Source: Stenomitos frigidus ULC18
GTDB taxonomy: Bacteria; Cyanobacteriota; Cyanobacteriia; Leptolyngbyales; Leptolyngbyaceae
Length of the DNA: 64,000 bases
Assembly (NCBI RefSeq): GCF_003003795.1
Contig: NZ_PVWK01000017.1
Span: 1-64,000, forward strand
Reading direction: 5' to 3'
Part shown: positions 7,149 through 17,306 of the stretch, in pieces
Layout: every line of letters starts with the position of its first letter
How positions within the stretch are numbered: the stretch's first letter is position 1
Translations under genes and position numbers: made by a program
The notes under the pieces: model-generated
Database searches by the model: none
The model's input: only the letters and a program-made list of their open reading frames with translations
What the model was told of the DNA's origin: nothing

Positions 7149-9254
7149 TTAAGCAACGTGGTATGGGCTCGTTAACTTGTCTAGCTGCTGCACCAACAGG
7201 CTCAGGAAGAGCCCGACATCCGTCACCACGCCCACGGATTCGACGGAGCCCCGATCGCTTAATTTCGTCACGACAGCAGGGTTGATATCCACGCAGACCA
7301 TTTTCACGCCAGCAGGCGTCATGTTGCCAACGCCGATCGAGTGCAGCATGGACGAGAGCATCAGAATGAGATCTGCGCCTTGAATCAACCGTGCATAGTC
7401 CTCTTGCGCTTTGATTAAGTCCATCTGCGTGTCGGGCAGCGGACCATCATCGCGAATGGAGCCAGCGAGTGAGAATGGTACGTTGTGCTGAACACACTCA
7501 TACAAAATGCCACTTGTGACAACACCTTGCTCAACCGCTTTTGCAATGCTGCCATAGCGACGGATTGTGTTGATGACCTTCAGATGATGACGGTGTCCAC
7601 CGCGGACGGACACCCCACGCTTCATGTCCACACCGAGAGAGGTGCCCATCATGGACTGTTCGATGTCGTGAACGGCGATCGCGTTGCCGCCCAAGAGAGC
7701 CTGCACATAGCCTTCTCGCACCAGATGCGCCAGATGCTCACCGCCACCCGTATGAATCACCACCGGGCCAGCGCTCACTACAACTTTGCCGCCTTGATCA
7801 CGAATCTGGCGGAGTTCCCAGGCAATCTGTTCCACGACCAGTTCCACGCGCCGTTCACTGGAAACACCCGCACCCATGAAGCTGAACTCCTGAGTGTTGC
7901 GCTGTTCGCGTGACTCTGTTTTGCGAATGGTGCGAATGCCTTCCACACCAACGATGACCCGATCGCCTACCTGTAAATCGCGCAACAGGCTGCAATAGGC
8001 ATCGAGACCGCTGGGCGTTTCACGCACGACGATCGCGGCATCCATCCGCTGCCCGCGCACCTTCACCCAGTCGCACTGCACGCGCACTTCGGTGGGATAG
8101 ATGGTTGTGACGTAGAAATCGTCGGGCGAAACGCCTGCTTGCGTCACGGTCTCTAAAATACTGTCGCAAACGTCCTGCGGTGGTGGCAACGCACCCAAAT
8201 CGATGAGCTGGGTCATCAGCGTTTCCATCACCTCATGGGATGGCGCAGTCACTTTGACCTCAGCCGATGAGGTACTTTGTCGCTGTTCGCCCAAATTGAA
8301 ATTGAGTACCTGGAAGCTACCGCCTCCATCCACAATCAGATCCAGTGCCTGGTTGATCAGTCCTGCATCCAACAAATGACCATCCATCCGCACAACACGA
8401 CTTTCGACGGAGGCACTGGCATGCACGTCCACCTGAACAGGTTCTGTAACCCGCAGCGTTAAGCATTTTGCAGCACCGCCAGCCTTCAAAAATTCGGTCA
8501 GGGGTGTTTCAATAACCTGAAAGCCCGCTGATTCTAGCCTCTGTTTCAGCTTGTCGCTGGCTTTGTTGAGGACGATCGTGCGATCAATATTGACCGCATT
8601 GCACGCAAACGTGACCGCATCCTCTTCGCCGATCGCAATGCGCTTGGCTTCTGGGACGCGCATTTCAATCAAGCGATTGGAGTAGGCGTCAAAAGCAGGT
8701 GCATAATACAGCAAATAGCCGTCCGTTAAGGGACAAAAGCACGTATCGAGGTGATAGAATCGCTCATCCATCAACCGCAACGACAGCACTTCAATGTCTA
8801 ACCAGCGAGCGAGGTACGGATGGGAGTCTAGTTCTGAGCGAAAACCATAACCGGCCCACAGCCAGCGTCCCTCACGATCGAACAACGCATCGCCTGCCCC
8901 TTCAAAAGGCAAATCTTTCGGCAGTTCATGCACCGTAAACCCATGCGCTTCCAACCATGCTTTAAAGAACGGCTCTTCACCCTGCCGCTCTTTGTGGAAA
9001 AAGCGACTCAGTACTGCTGTATCGCCCAGTACCAACCCTGCATTCGCCGTGAAAACCATGTCCGGGACGCCTTTTTCAGGCTTCACCAAATCTACGATCG
9101 CATGGTCTTTGAGGGTGTGAAATAACTGCTGCCACTGCTCAACGGCGCGATCGCGAGAAGACTTGTGTAGGTTGCCTTCCATCCACGGATTAATGACATA
9201 ATCCACGTCGTAATGGTCAGGCGCGCACATAAGAAAGCGAATTGAAGATGTCAT
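7149..9254 (-). CDS. argZ: Arginine dihydrolase / ornithine cyclodeaminase-like bifunctional enzyme (ArgZ/AgrE)
   Basis: Family members convert arginine to ornithine, CO2 and two ammonia, feeding the cyanobacterial ornithine-ammonia cycle; AgrE of Anabaena goes on to proline. The N-terminal guanidine-modifying domain keeps the catalytic residues at the numbering I recall for the Synechocystis enzyme: Asn22 (VINPW), Asn71 (DMVFTANAG), His168 (FYHLDTCFCP) and Cys264 (GGAAKCLTLR). The second half (about 280-701) is the LOR/SDH, ornithine-cyclodeaminase-like region, with a nucleotide-binding segment in LILMLSSMLHSIGVGN and VCVDINPAVVTKL. Its 701 aa match known homologues. It is divergent from sfsA and appears monocistronic. 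Confidence 0.93.
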   Translation of the reverse strand: MTSSIRFLMCAPDHYDVDYVINPWMEGNLHKSSRDRAVEQWQQLFHTLKDHAIVDLVKPEKGVPDMVFTANAGLVLGDTAVLSRFFHKERQGEEPFFKAWLEAHGFTVHELPKDLPFEGAGDALFDREGRWLWAGYGFRSELDSHPYLARWLDIEVLSLRLMDERFYHLDTCFCPLTDGYLLYYAPAFDAYSNRLIEMRVPEAKRIAIGEEDAVTFACNAVNIDRTIVLNKASDKLKQRLESAGFQVIETPLTEFLKAGGAAKCLTLRVTEPVQVDVHASASVESRVVRMDGHLLDAGLINQALDLIVDGGGSFQVLNFNLGEQRQSTSSAEVKVTAPSHEVMETLMTQLIDLGALPPPQDVCDSILETVTQAGVSPDDFYVTTIYPTEVRVQCDWVKVRGQRMDAAIVVRETPSGLDAYCSLLRDLQVGDRVIVGVEGIRTIRKTESREQRNTQEFSFMGAGVSSERRVELVVEQIAWELRQIRDQGGKVVVSAGPVVIHTGGGEHLAHLVREGYVQALLGGNAIAVHDIEQSMMGTSLGVDMKRGVSVRGGHRHHLKVINTIRRYGSIAKAVEQGVVTSGILYECVQHNVPFSLAGSIRDDGPLPDTQMDLIKAQEDYARLIQGADLILMLSSMLHSIGVGNMTPAGVKMVCVDINPAVVTKLSDRGSVESVGVVTDVGLFLSLLVQQLDKLTSPYHVA

Positions 9255-9468
9255 AAGGGAAGTGCCTGGCAGTGTAGACGCAGGAAAGACTGACGAGTGT
9301 TTAAGGATCTATTGTATTACAGGAGCTTCTCTACTCATCACAGCCGTTACTGTTCACTAACAATCAACCTTGCTACTTGAGGCTGCCTTGCTGACGCAGA
9401 AGAAAACCTTCAACCCTTTCAAGGAAGGGGCTTTGTACGTTTCTTTATGGTTGCTAATTAATCGCTAT

Positions 9469-10188
9469 ATGGCTGAATTTCTTTATCACTACCCAACTCT
9501 TTATGCTGGGATTCTGCTCAAACGATACAAGCGTTTTTTTGCTGATATTGAGCTTGCATCGGGCGAAGTGATTACGGCACATTGTCCCAATACAGGCCCG
9601 ATGACAGGTGTTTGCCTTCCTGGTAACAAGGTGTATGTGTCTGCCAGCGACAATCCAAACCGTAAATTGCCCTACACCTGGGAGATGACAGAGGTCTGCG
9701 ATACGCAACCAACCTGGGTGGGTGTCAACACCAGTTTGCCGAATCGCGTGGTGAATCTGGCGCTGCTGGCAAAGGTGATCCCAGAACTAGGCGAATACAG
9801 CCAAATTCGGATGGAGGTGCCCTATGGACAAGAAAAGAAAAGCCGGGTGGATTTTTTGCTAGAGGGACGCGATCGCCCGATCTACGTTGAAGTCAAAAAC
9901 ACAACCTGGGTGCAGGGCAGGCTGGCGCTGTTTCCCGACACGGTGACCACACGCGGACAAAAGCACTTGCGCGAGCTAACCGCATTGCTACCTGAGGCGA
10001 CAGCAGTCATGCTCTATTTTATTAATCGCAATGACTGTCTTTACTTTGCGCCGGGAGACAGTGCCGATCCCCTTTACGGGCAATTGTTGAGAGAGGCGAT
10101 CGCGCTCGGTTTACACGTCCTTCCCTGCCGCTTTGACATCTCTCCCTTAGGCATTCGTTACCTGGGTTTAGCCGAACTCACCCTCTAA
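9469..10188 (+). CDS. sfsA: SfsA family nuclease-like protein
   Basis: A 239-residue protein with the SfsA blocks: HCPNTGPMTG, LPYTWEM, VNTSLPNRVV, RVDFLLEG, YVEVKNTTW and FPDTVTTRGQKHL, and a final LGIRYLG. E. coli SfsA ('sugar fermentation stimulation') has an OB-like N-terminal part and a PD-(D/E)xK nuclease-like core; here D-x-L...E-x-K is D(FLLEG)...EVK. Physiological role uncertain. The ATG at 9469 is chosen because homology begins with ...YHYPTL; a TTG at 9370 opens the same frame but encodes unconserved sequence. Confidence 0.93.
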   Translation: MAEFLYHYPTLYAGILLKRYKRFFADIELASGEVITAHCPNTGPMTGVCLPGNKVYVSASDNPNRKLPYTWEMTEVCDTQPTWVGVNTSLPNRVVNLALLAKVIPELGEYSQIRMEVPYGQEKKSRVDFLLEGRDRPIYVEVKNTTWVQGRLALFPDTVTTRGQKHLRELTALLPEATAVMLYFINRNDCLYFAPGDSADPLYGQLLREAIALGLHVLPCRFDISPLGIRYLGLAELTL

Positions 10189-10292
10189 ACTCTGGAAACT
10201 TTTGACCATTATCGGCATTATATTGGTTTGAATTTTTGCCAGAGGCAGTTTGAAAGGATTGTGTCTCTGGGCATCAACAGGAGACTACATTG

Positions 10293-10904
10293 ATGGGACG
10301 TACTACTCCTAAACTAGAATACCCACTGCTATGGGCTATAAGCAGACAACGACTTGACCAGAGAGAACCCGTGCGATCGAAGATTTCGCTTGCACGCGCC
10401 ACAGATGATTTACTCTACGAGCTCCAGTCACTTGAGGCAACCGATATCGTCATCAGTTGTAACGTGGAGCCGTTACCTGCTTTTCCTGGCTATCCTGAAC
10501 ACTACGAAACGCCTGCTGATCCTGGGGTTGCTGTTTCGTTTACGTTGAATGGGGTGCCTTATCTTTTTGCCTGTGACGACTTTGAAGCAGTACAAGGCAA
10601 TATGCGCGATATTGGACAGCTTCTTCGTGAAAAGCGAATGCTGAGCCAATTGCACCGTTGCGCGACGTTCGATCGCGAGTTCGCAGGCTATAAAGCGGTC
10701 AGCATTCCCGTTGAAGCCTCTCCCCGCCGCAAGCCCTGGTGGAAGGTGCTCTATGTTTCGCCTGATGCGCCGTTAACAGTCGTTGAAGCTGCGTATAAGG
10801 GTTTAGCAAAGACGGTTCATAGTGATTTGACTCCACAGGGCGGTGATGCCGCCATGATTGAGCTCAACCGCGCCGTTGAAGAAGCCCGATTGATGAGACT
10901 CTAA
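10293..10904 (+). CDS. J-domain-like protein with HSD in place of HPD
   Basis: 203 residues. The N-terminal ~140 residues show an all-cyanobacterial-looking globular domain (EATDIVISCNVEP...GVAVSFTLNGVPYLFACDDF) that I cannot name. The C-terminal 55 residues (148-203) resemble a J domain: PWWKVLYVSPDAPLTVVEAA, YKGLAKTVHSDLTPQGG, then IELNRAVEEA. The helix II-III loop has His176-Ser177-Asp178 where DnaJ proteins have HPD, the motif needed to stimulate DnaK ATPase. It may therefore be a degenerate or J-like protein. AGGAG lies about 10 nt before the ATG. Confidence 0.7.
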   Translation: MGRTTPKLEYPLLWAISRQRLDQREPVRSKISLARATDDLLYELQSLEATDIVISCNVEPLPAFPGYPEHYETPADPGVAVSFTLNGVPYLFACDDFEAVQGNMRDIGQLLREKRMLSQLHRCATFDREFAGYKAVSIPVEASPRRKPWWKVLYVSPDAPLTVVEAAYKGLAKTVHSDLTPQGGDAAMIELNRAVEEARLMRL

Positions 10905-11235
10905 AATTGATGGGGCTCTAAAGCAGTGAGCGATCGCCAGCAGTTGTCAGTGATTCACTTCAGTACAACACTGACAACTGCCCCAAACTTGTCAGCCAAT
11001 TCTTCGCGAATTCTATGTAGTAGATTTACCAAAAAAATACGTTCATCAATCAATATCGTGCAGTAAGATACATCGGGCACCTTTGTAGAGAGGCCTAGGC
11101 TTTCTTACAGCTGTAACAGCGGTTTATCCGGATATCGTCTGGTGTAGCCCGTGAATATAGCAGCGATCCATTCATCGATTATGAACAGCGTCAAACGATC
11201 CCTTAGAGACTCGTCAGGCAGTTGAGGAGCAAGCA
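10905..11235. other. 331-bp intergenic region with a 13-bp hairpin
   Basis: Holds an inverted repeat GCAGTTGTCAGTG / CACTGACAACTGC (10940-10981) beyond the J-domain-like gene. There is no T-run, so it is not a classical terminator. The promoter of the M23 peptidase should lie in the distal half; no consensus -35/-10 pair was recognised. Confidence 0.55.
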
Positions 11236-11901
11236 ATGAGACAACGATCAACCCCTTCATGGAGCCGTAGACTGACGTTAACGAGTCAGATTCTCTTTCT
11301 GACAGGTCTTGGGCTAGCAGGGGTATTTTCGTTCGGCAAAGAGCAGGCCACTGTGAAGGCTTCAGAAGCCGGCTCTGGTCAAGTTGCGACATCGGGCGGC
11401 ACTTGGCGTGGGGCATCTTTTCCAGTAGAGAATTTTCAGGCATACACCTCTCCCTTCGGTTTCCGTGGCTCTCCCGATGGCTCTGCTGGTCAGGAGTTTC
11501 ATCGAGGGCTTGATATGGCAGCGCCTGAAGGCAGCTACATTCGCAACTGGTGGGCCGGAAAGGTCGTTGAAGTATCGGATGATTCTGCCTGTGGCACTTC
11601 TGTTGTCGTGCAATCGGGTGAATGGGAACACGTTTACTGCCATATGAAAGGGCGGGTCGAGCTTGTAAACGGCATTCGTTATTTAAGCGATCGCAGTGGC
11701 GGTATTCAGTTGCCGGAAGGGCAAATGATTCCAGCGGGTGTCCGTATTGGTCGCGTGGGTATGACGGGCCGCACGACGGGGCCACACCTTCACTGGGGTC
11801 TGAAATATACCGGCAAGTGGGTTGATCCGGCACTGGTGTTGCGTGCGATGTACGCCGAACAAGTCAGAGCCAGAGCCATCTCCAACCGTTCTCAAGGCTA
11901 G
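11236..11901 (+). CDS. M23 family metallopeptidase (LytM-type)
   Basis: A 221-residue exported protein: basic start, one hydrophobic segment (about 14-33), then a periplasmic peptidase domain. The zinc site is visible as HRGLDMA (His89, Asp93) and HLHW (His184, His186), with His136 in HVYCH, as in lysostaphin/LytM enzymes that cleave peptidoglycan cross-bridges or act as amidase activators. All canonical residues are present, so activity is expected. GAGGAG precedes the ATG by 8 nt. Confidence 0.92.
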   Translation: MRQRSTPSWSRRLTLTSQILFLTGLGLAGVFSFGKEQATVKASEAGSGQVATSGGTWRGASFPVENFQAYTSPFGFRGSPDGSAGQEFHRGLDMAAPEGSYIRNWWAGKVVEVSDDSACGTSVVVQSGEWEHVYCHMKGRVELVNGIRYLSDRSGGIQLPEGQMIPAGVRIGRVGMTGRTTGPHLHWGLKYTGKWVDPALVLRAMYAEQVRARAISNRSQG

Positions 11902-12109
11902 CGTTAGCGCTAAGACTAAGCCGTGACTTAGGAAGGCAGCCAGCGTTCAGCTATCAGCAGTCAGCAGGGAGTCGAGTTAAAAGCTGCACTCAAAGTCAGT
12001 GATCAGCATCAATTCGAAACTTGAACGGAGAACGGTATTGCCATTCATTGCTGACCGCTGACCGCTGAATGCTGATAGCTCTCGATCGTTTCAGCGCGAT
12101 AGGGAAGCA
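11902..12109. repeat. Heptamer repeat cluster downstream of topA
   Basis: Includes CAGCTATCAGCAGTCAGCAG (about 11948-11967) and GCTGACCGCTGACCGCTGA (about 12051-12069), with AACTTGAACGG DNA between, in the usual arrangement of this repeat family. Confidence 0.75.
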
Positions 12110-14836
12110 TCAAGCAGGTGAAGCTTTTTTCTTCGTGCTCGTTTTAGTCGTGGTTTTTTTAGCTGTTGTGGTCTTGGCTGAAGCCGTTTTCTTAGCGGCT
12201 GTCTTTTTAGTTGTGCTGGCGGCTTTTGTGGTTTCAGTGGTCGCCGCCGCAGTATTGCTTTTCCGCGATCGCCCGGTTTTCTTAGTGCCTGCTTTAGCGT
12301 TGAGTGCTTCTACCGCAGTTCCCATTGCGATCGCTTCCACCGTTTCGCCTTCGGGTAGAGAAGCGTTTACCTTGCCGTGCTTAATGTAGGGACCGTAGGG
12401 GCCATCATAAATATTGACGGGTTCGCCGTCTTCAGGGTGGGTACCCAATTCTCGAAGGGGTTTGGCTGCACCGCGTTTGCCACGTCCCGCTTTGGGTTCT
12501 GCCAGCATTTCGAGGGCGCGATCGAGCGTAATGGTCAACACATCGTCGCCTGCTTTGATCGAGCGATATTCCTTCACACCTTTGCCCTGATCCAACACAA
12601 CGTAGGGACCAAAGCGACCCAGGCTCGCCTGAATTTTGCCGCCCAGTTCGGGATGGACGCCCAGCAATCGCGGTAGCTGGAGCAACCCCACTGCCTGCTC
12701 CAGCGTGAGTGTGTCAGACGTAACGCCCTTGGGTAGCGAGGCGCGTTTAGGCTTCGGGTTTTCCTCGGATTCGTCGCCGAGCTGTACATACGGACCGTAG
12801 GCTCCAATTTTGAGGTAAATCGGTTCGCCTGTTTCGGGATGAAAGCCGACTTTATCGGGGCCTTCGGTTTTTTGGCGCAACAGCGTTTCTACCTGTGCTG
12901 GATCGAGATCCGCTGGTGTCAAGTCCTTAGGTATTGAGGCTTTTACCGTGCCATCGCCATTCTCGGCCTCAATATACGCACCGAAGCGACCGATACGCAC
13001 CTTTGCTGCCAGGTTCTCTAGGTCGACGGTACGGGCTTCGGTCGGATCAATTTCGCTTTCGCGGTCTTTGACCTGGGTCTCCAAGCCGGTATCGCCCAGG
13101 TAGAAAGCTTTCAGGTAAGGGAGCCATTCAACGGCACCCGTCGAAATTTCGTCCAGGGCGTGCTCCATCCGAGCAGTAAAGCCAGTGTCTACGAGATCAG
13201 GAAAGTATTTTTCTAGCAGCGCAGTGACCGCAAAGGCTGTAAAGGTGGGTACCAAGGCATTGCCGACCATATTGGCGTAGCCACGATCGATAATCGTGCC
13301 GATAATGCTGGCGTAGGTACTAGGGCGACCGATGCCTTCACTTTCCAAGGTTTTGACGAGCGAGGCTTCAGTAAACCGGGCAGGGGGTTGCGTCTCATGC
13401 CCGATCGCATCCAGATCAGTACAACCAGGCGTATCACCGACCCGTAGCGTAGGCAGAATCACTTCCTGATCCTCGATCGCCGCATTGGGATCGTCCGATC
13501 CTTCCACATAGGCGCGGAAGAAGCCTGCAAAATCAATCCGCTTACCGCTCGCACGGAAACCGGCATCTTCCACCTGGATCTGTACCGTCACGTGAGTCTG
13601 GCGCACTTCTGCCATCTGGGTCGCGACCGTACGTTTCCAGATCAGGTCGTAGAGACGAAATTCTCGGTCTTTCAGCCCGGTTTGCTGCGGTGTACGGAAG
13701 CTACTGCCGGAGGGACGAATGGCTTCGTGGGCTTCTTGAGCACCTTTGCTCTTCGTGGAATATTTCCGGGGTTCAGGGCTGAGGTACTCGGCCCCATACA
13801 TCGACTGAACGCAATCGCGCGCAGCCGTAATCGCTTGCTGCGAGAGACTCACAGAGTCGGTTCGCATGTAGGTAATGTAGCCCTGCTCGTAAAGGCTTTG
13901 TGCGGTTCGCATCGTATCTCGCGCCGAGAGCCCTAACTTGCGGTTGGACTCCTGTTGCAGAGTGGACGTGGTGAACGGTGGAGAGGGTTTGCGGGTAACA
14001 GGGCGCTCTTCCAGGTTGGTCACTGTCCAGGCACGATCGCGAATCCGATCCTGTAGCGTCCGCGCCTCTGATTCGTTTAGCAACGCCACCGTGCGACCAG
14101 CGATTACCTGTCCCGTTGCCTCATCGAAATCGCTGCCGTTGGCAACTCTTACGCCTGCTAGAGTAACCAACCGCGCTTCAAAGGTTTGCTTCTCCTGGCT
14201 TCCTGCCTCCAACGTCGCTTTCAGATCCCAGTAGCTGCCTTGACGAAAAGCCCGTCGCTGTCGCTCTCGTCTGACCAGCAGACGCACAGAGACGGACTGC
14301 ACGCGTCCAGCAGAGAGCCCAAACGCGATTTTTTTCCACAACAGGGGAGAAAGGGTATAGCCCACCAGGCGATCGAGAATGCGACGTGTTTCTTGAGCGC
14401 GTACCAACCGTTCATCGACATCGCGGCAATTGGTGATGGCTTGGCGAATCGCATCCTCAGTAATCTCATGAAACACCATGCGCCTGATGGGCACAGTGGG
14501 CTTGAGCAGTTGCAGCAGATGCCAGCTAATGCTCTCACCTTCCCGGTCTTCGTCAGTGGCCAGAAAGAGTTCGTCGACGCCTTTGAGGGCTTCCTTTAGT
14601 TCTTTGACGATCTTCTTTTTATCTTGTGGTACGACATATAGCGGCTCAAAGTTAGCCTCCACGTTCACGCCCAGTGGTGCCCATTTCTCGCCCTTTACGC
14701 CTGCCGGGATCTCACTCGCAGACTGAGGCAAATCACGCACGTGCCCCATGGACGCTTCTACCCGATAACCAGCGGGTAAGTAATTGCGAATGGTGCGCGC
14801 TTTGGTGGGTGACTCGACAATGACAAGCTTTGACAT
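12110..14836 (-). CDS. topA: DNA topoisomerase I (type IA)
   Basis: Relaxes negative supercoils through a transient 5'-phosphotyrosine link. The TOPRIM domain carries VIVESPTKA (6-14) and the acidic ATDEDREGE (93-101, Asp95/Asp97); active-site Tyr323 lies in [10 protein letters not shown]. Instead of zinc fingers, the C-terminal third (about 590-860) contains repeated 'fGPY(I/V)' modules ([36 protein letters not shown]), typical of cyanobacterial and plant enzymes. The last ~45 residues are a Lys/Thr/Ala-rich basic tail, probably for DNA binding. 908 aa. Confidence 0.97.
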   Translation of the reverse strand: MSKLVIVESPTKARTIRNYLPAGYRVEASMGHVRDLPQSASEIPAGVKGEKWAPLGVNVEANFEPLYVVPQDKKKIVKELKEALKGVDELFLATDEDREGESISWHLLQLLKPTVPIRRMVFHEITEDAIRQAITNCRDVDERLVRAQETRRILDRLVGYTLSPLLWKKIAFGLSAGRVQSVSVRLLVRRERQRRAFRQGSYWDLKATLEAGSQEKQTFEARLVTLAGVRVANGSDFDEATGQVIAGRTVALLNESEARTLQDRIRDRAWTVTNLEERPVTRKPSPPFTTSTLQQESNRKLGLSARDTMRTAQSLYEQGYITYMRTDSVSLSQQAITAARDCVQSMYGAEYLSPEPRKYSTKSKGAQEAHEAIRPSGSSFRTPQQTGLKDREFRLYDLIWKRTVATQMAEVRQTHVTVQIQVEDAGFRASGKRIDFAGFFRAYVEGSDDPNAAIEDQEVILPTLRVGDTPGCTDLDAIGHETQPPARFTEASLVKTLESEGIGRPSTYASIIGTIIDRGYANMVGNALVPTFTAFAVTALLEKYFPDLVDTGFTARMEHALDEISTGAVEWLPYLKAFYLGDTGLETQVKDRESEIDPTEARTVDLENLAAKVRIGRFGAYIEAENGDGTVKASIPKDLTPADLDPAQVETLLRQKTEGPDKVGFHPETGEPIYLKIGAYGPYVQLGDESEENPKPKRASLPKGVTSDTLTLEQAVGLLQLPRLLGVHPELGGKIQASLGRFGPYVVLDQGKGVKEYRSIKAGDDVLTITLDRALEMLAEPKAGRGKRGAAKPLRELGTHPEDGEPVNIYDGPYGPYIKHGKVNASLPEGETVEAIAMGTAVEALNAKAGTKKTGRSRKSNTAAATTETTKAASTTKKTAAKKTASAKTTTAKKTTTKTSTKKKASPA

Positions 14837-15232
14837 GGGATCGTTAACGTTGAGAAGGATATCGCGGCAATCAGGTGGCTCAGTCTCTACTTATAACCAA
14901 TATTGGATTGGCTACAGGGTGAAGTGAGCGTTTCCTGAAATGTAATTTTTAGAGTGAAAGGGTATGACTGGCGACGTGACGTGGGCTGCATTGGTGGTAG
15001 GAAGGGTGCTTCATCAAACTGAGCAGAGGGTCTCAACAAGATGGCATAGAGACGATCGCAAGTGCAACTGACTTTAAACCCAATGCTGTTGAATACAGCG
15101 CTACGGTAAATTGCAATGTAGAATCCACTGTAGAGGATTTCTGACTCGCCCGACTCCCTGATCGCTCAGAGGGTCGATCGGCATCTCTCCTTCACGTAAC
15201 CCTAACGTATCTTATTCATAGAGCTAAATCTC
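14837..15232. other. 396-bp divergent promoter region topA/ndhB
   Basis: No gene. It must contain the divergent promoters of topA and ndhB. I see no clear -35/-10 pair, hairpin or riboswitch, and none of the heptamer repeats. Confidence 0.5.
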
Positions 15233-16822
15233 ATGGATTTCGCCACGCTCGCTGCCCAGCTTAACGCTGGGACGATTCTGCCAGAAGGCATTGTGATTAC
15301 TACCCTCATGATCGTGATTGTGGGTGATTTGATTGTGGGGCGAACGGCCTCCTCTCGTTGGACACCTTATGTCTCGATCGCCGGACTCCTCGCGGCTGTA
15401 GTCGCTCTCTACTACCAGTGGGATTCGTCAGACCCGATCGCCTTCCTGGGAAGCTTCAACGGCGATTCGCTGAGCGTCCTCTTCCGGGGCATCATCGCGC
15501 TGTCGGCAGTCATCACCATTTTGATGTCGGTGAGCTACATCGACCAGTCTGGGACATCTTTGGCAGAGTTTCTGTCAATTTTGCTGACGGCGACGATCGG
15601 TGGGATGTTTCTGTCGGGTGCAGACGAACTGGTCATGATTTTCGTCTCGCTGGAAACGCTCAGCATCTCGTCGTATCTCTTGACGGGCTACACCAAGCGC
15701 GACCCACGTTCCAATGAAGCTTCGTTGAAGTATCTGCTCATTGGGGCATCCAGTTCTGCCATTTTCTTATACGGTCTTTCGCTGCTGTATGGCCTGTCGG
15801 GTGGCAAAACCACGCTCAGCAGTATTGCCGCTCAGATTGCCGATACCGGATCAACCCAGTCGTTGGGTCTAGTCATTGCGCTGGTGTTTGCGATCGCGGG
15901 GATTTCCTTCAAAATTGCGGCTGTCCCTTTCCATCAGTGGACTCCAGACGTTTATGAAGGTGCGCCTACGCCCGTTGTTGCTTTCCTTTCAGTGGGCTCT
16001 AAAGCGGCTGGGTTTGCGCTGGCTATTCGCCTGTTAGTGACCGCCTTCCCGTTACTGACGGAAGAATGGCATTTGGTGATGAACGCGCTGGCTATTCTCA
16101 GTCTGATTTTAGGGAACGTCGTGGCGCTGGCGCAAACCAGCATGAAGCGACTGCTGGCGTACTCCTCCATTGGTCAGGCTGGCTTCGTGATGATTGGTTT
16201 GGTCATTGACAGCGATGCGGGCTACGCCAGTCTCCTCTTTTACCTGATCTCGTACCTGTTCATGAACCTGGGTGCGTTTACAGGCGTCATTCTCTTTTCG
16301 TTGCGAACAGGCACCGATCAAATTAGCGAATACGCGGGCCTGTACCAGAAAGATCCACTCTTAACGCTCTGTTTAAGCCTGTGCTTGCTCTCCCTGGGCG
16401 GCATTCCGCCGCTGGTTGGCTTCTTCGGTAAAATTTACCTGTTTTGGGCTGGCTGGCAAGCAGGAGCTTACGGACTGGTGCTGTTGGGTTTGGTTACCAG
16501 CGTGATCTCCATTTACTACTACATCCGTGTAGTGAAGATGATGGTGGTCAAAGAACCGCAGGAAATGTCTGATTCCGTGAAAAACTACCCTGCTATTAGC
16601 TGGGAATTGCCTGGGATGCGATCGCTCCAGTTCAGTCTGGTGCTGACGGTTATTGTCACCTCATTGGCAGGCATTCTCTCCAACCCTTTGTTTACCCTGG
16701 CAAATAATGCTGTTACCCAAACGCCGATCTTGCAGGCAACCCTGACGACTAGCAGTCGTCCTGTGTCAGCGTCAGTGGCGAAAGTTCCGCTGCTCCAGAG
16801 CGACTCTGATCTCAGAAGCTAA
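15233..16822 (+). CDS. ndhB: NAD(P)H-quinone oxidoreductase subunit 2 (NdhB)
   Basis: A 529-residue polytopic membrane protein with about 14 hydrophobic segments. It is the antiporter-like NdhB (NuoN) subunit of thylakoid NDH-1, used in cyclic electron flow, respiration and CO2 uptake. Diagnostic blocks: [39 protein letters not shown] (family proton-channel region), [18 protein letters not shown] and [23 protein letters not shown] start after a weak ribosome site. A CbiG-C-like gene begins 7 bp after the stop. Confidence 0.97.
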   Translation: MDFATLAAQLNAGTILPEGIVITTLMIVIVGDLIVGRTASSRWTPYVSIAGLLAAVVALYYQWDSSDPIAFLGSFNGDSLSVLFRGIIALSAVITILMSVSYIDQSGTSLAEFLSILLTATIGGMFLSGADELVMIFVSLETLSISSYLLTGYTKRDPRSNEASLKYLLIGASSSAIFLYGLSLLYGLSGGKTTLSSIAAQIADTGSTQSLGLVIALVFAIAGISFKIAAVPFHQWTPDVYEGAPTPVVAFLSVGSKAAGFALAIRLLVTAFPLLTEEWHLVMNALAILSLILGNVVALAQTSMKRLLAYSSIGQAGFVMIGLVIDSDAGYASLLFYLISYLFMNLGAFTGVILFSLRTGTDQISEYAGLYQKDPLLTLCLSLCLLSLGGIPPLVGFFGKIYLFWAGWQAGAYGLVLLGLVTSVISIYYYIRVVKMMVVKEPQEMSDSVKNYPAISWELPGMRSLQFSLVLTVIVTSLAGILSNPLFTLANNAVTQTPILQATLTTSSRPVSASVAKVPLLQSDSDLRS

Positions 16823-16829
16823 AACACGT

Positions 16830-17306
16830 GTGAAGCACTCTAAAACTGAAACGTTAGGCAGCCAATGCCCGCTCAGAAATCTCTGGGTGGGCATTGGCTG
16901 TAAGCGGGGTACACCCAAAGTTGTGATTGAGCAGGCGGTTCGAACCGTCTTTCAAACATATGCCTTGTCAGAAGACTCAATCGCGGGCATTGCGACCCTT
17001 GACACCAAAGCTGATGAAGAGGGTCTGATCACCTTCTGTCGCGATCGCCAGCTGCCGTTACGTTATTTTTCGGCTGATGTATTGCGATCGGTGGCGATCC
17101 CCAGTCCGTCTAGCGCGATCGAAGCATCCGTCAGCACACCTAGCGTTGCTGAAGCTGCCGCTCTTTTGGCATGTGTCCCGCACTCCACATCTCAACTCTG
17201 CATTCCCAAACAGATCGTTCGTGAGATGGAGCAACCGGGATTGGTTACGATCGCGGTTGCACGATCAGTGACTGAAAACGTTGCATCCCTGCATGAAATT
17301 CCTTAA
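16830..17306 (+). CDS. CobE/CbiG C-terminal-like protein (cobalamin biosynthesis)
   Basis: A 158-residue stand-alone copy of the CbiG C-terminal/CobE domain: LWVGIGCKRGTPKVVIEQAV (about 18-37), IAGIATLDTKADEEGL, then SVAEAAALL. CobE/CbiG-C accompanies precorrin ring modification in B12 synthesis. No other cobalamin gene is nearby. GTG start, only 7 bp after ndhB, so translation may be coupled. It ends in a 4-bp overlap with the convergent coiled-coil gene (17303). An alternative is a role in handling small tetrapyrroles, which cannot be judged from sequence. Confidence 0.78.
   Translation: MKHSKTETLGSQCPLRNLWVGIGCKRGTPKVVIEQAVRTVFQTYALSEDSIAGIATLDTKADEEGLITFCRDRQLPLRYFSADVLRSVAIPSPSSAIEASVSTPSVAEAAALLACVPHSTSQLCIPKQIVREMEQPGLVTIAVARSVTENVASLHEIP

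Noticed and set aside
11105-11833. 242-codon frame opposite the M23 peptidase
   Set aside because: Antisense to a well-supported gene, low-complexity Arg/Pro composition, no family.
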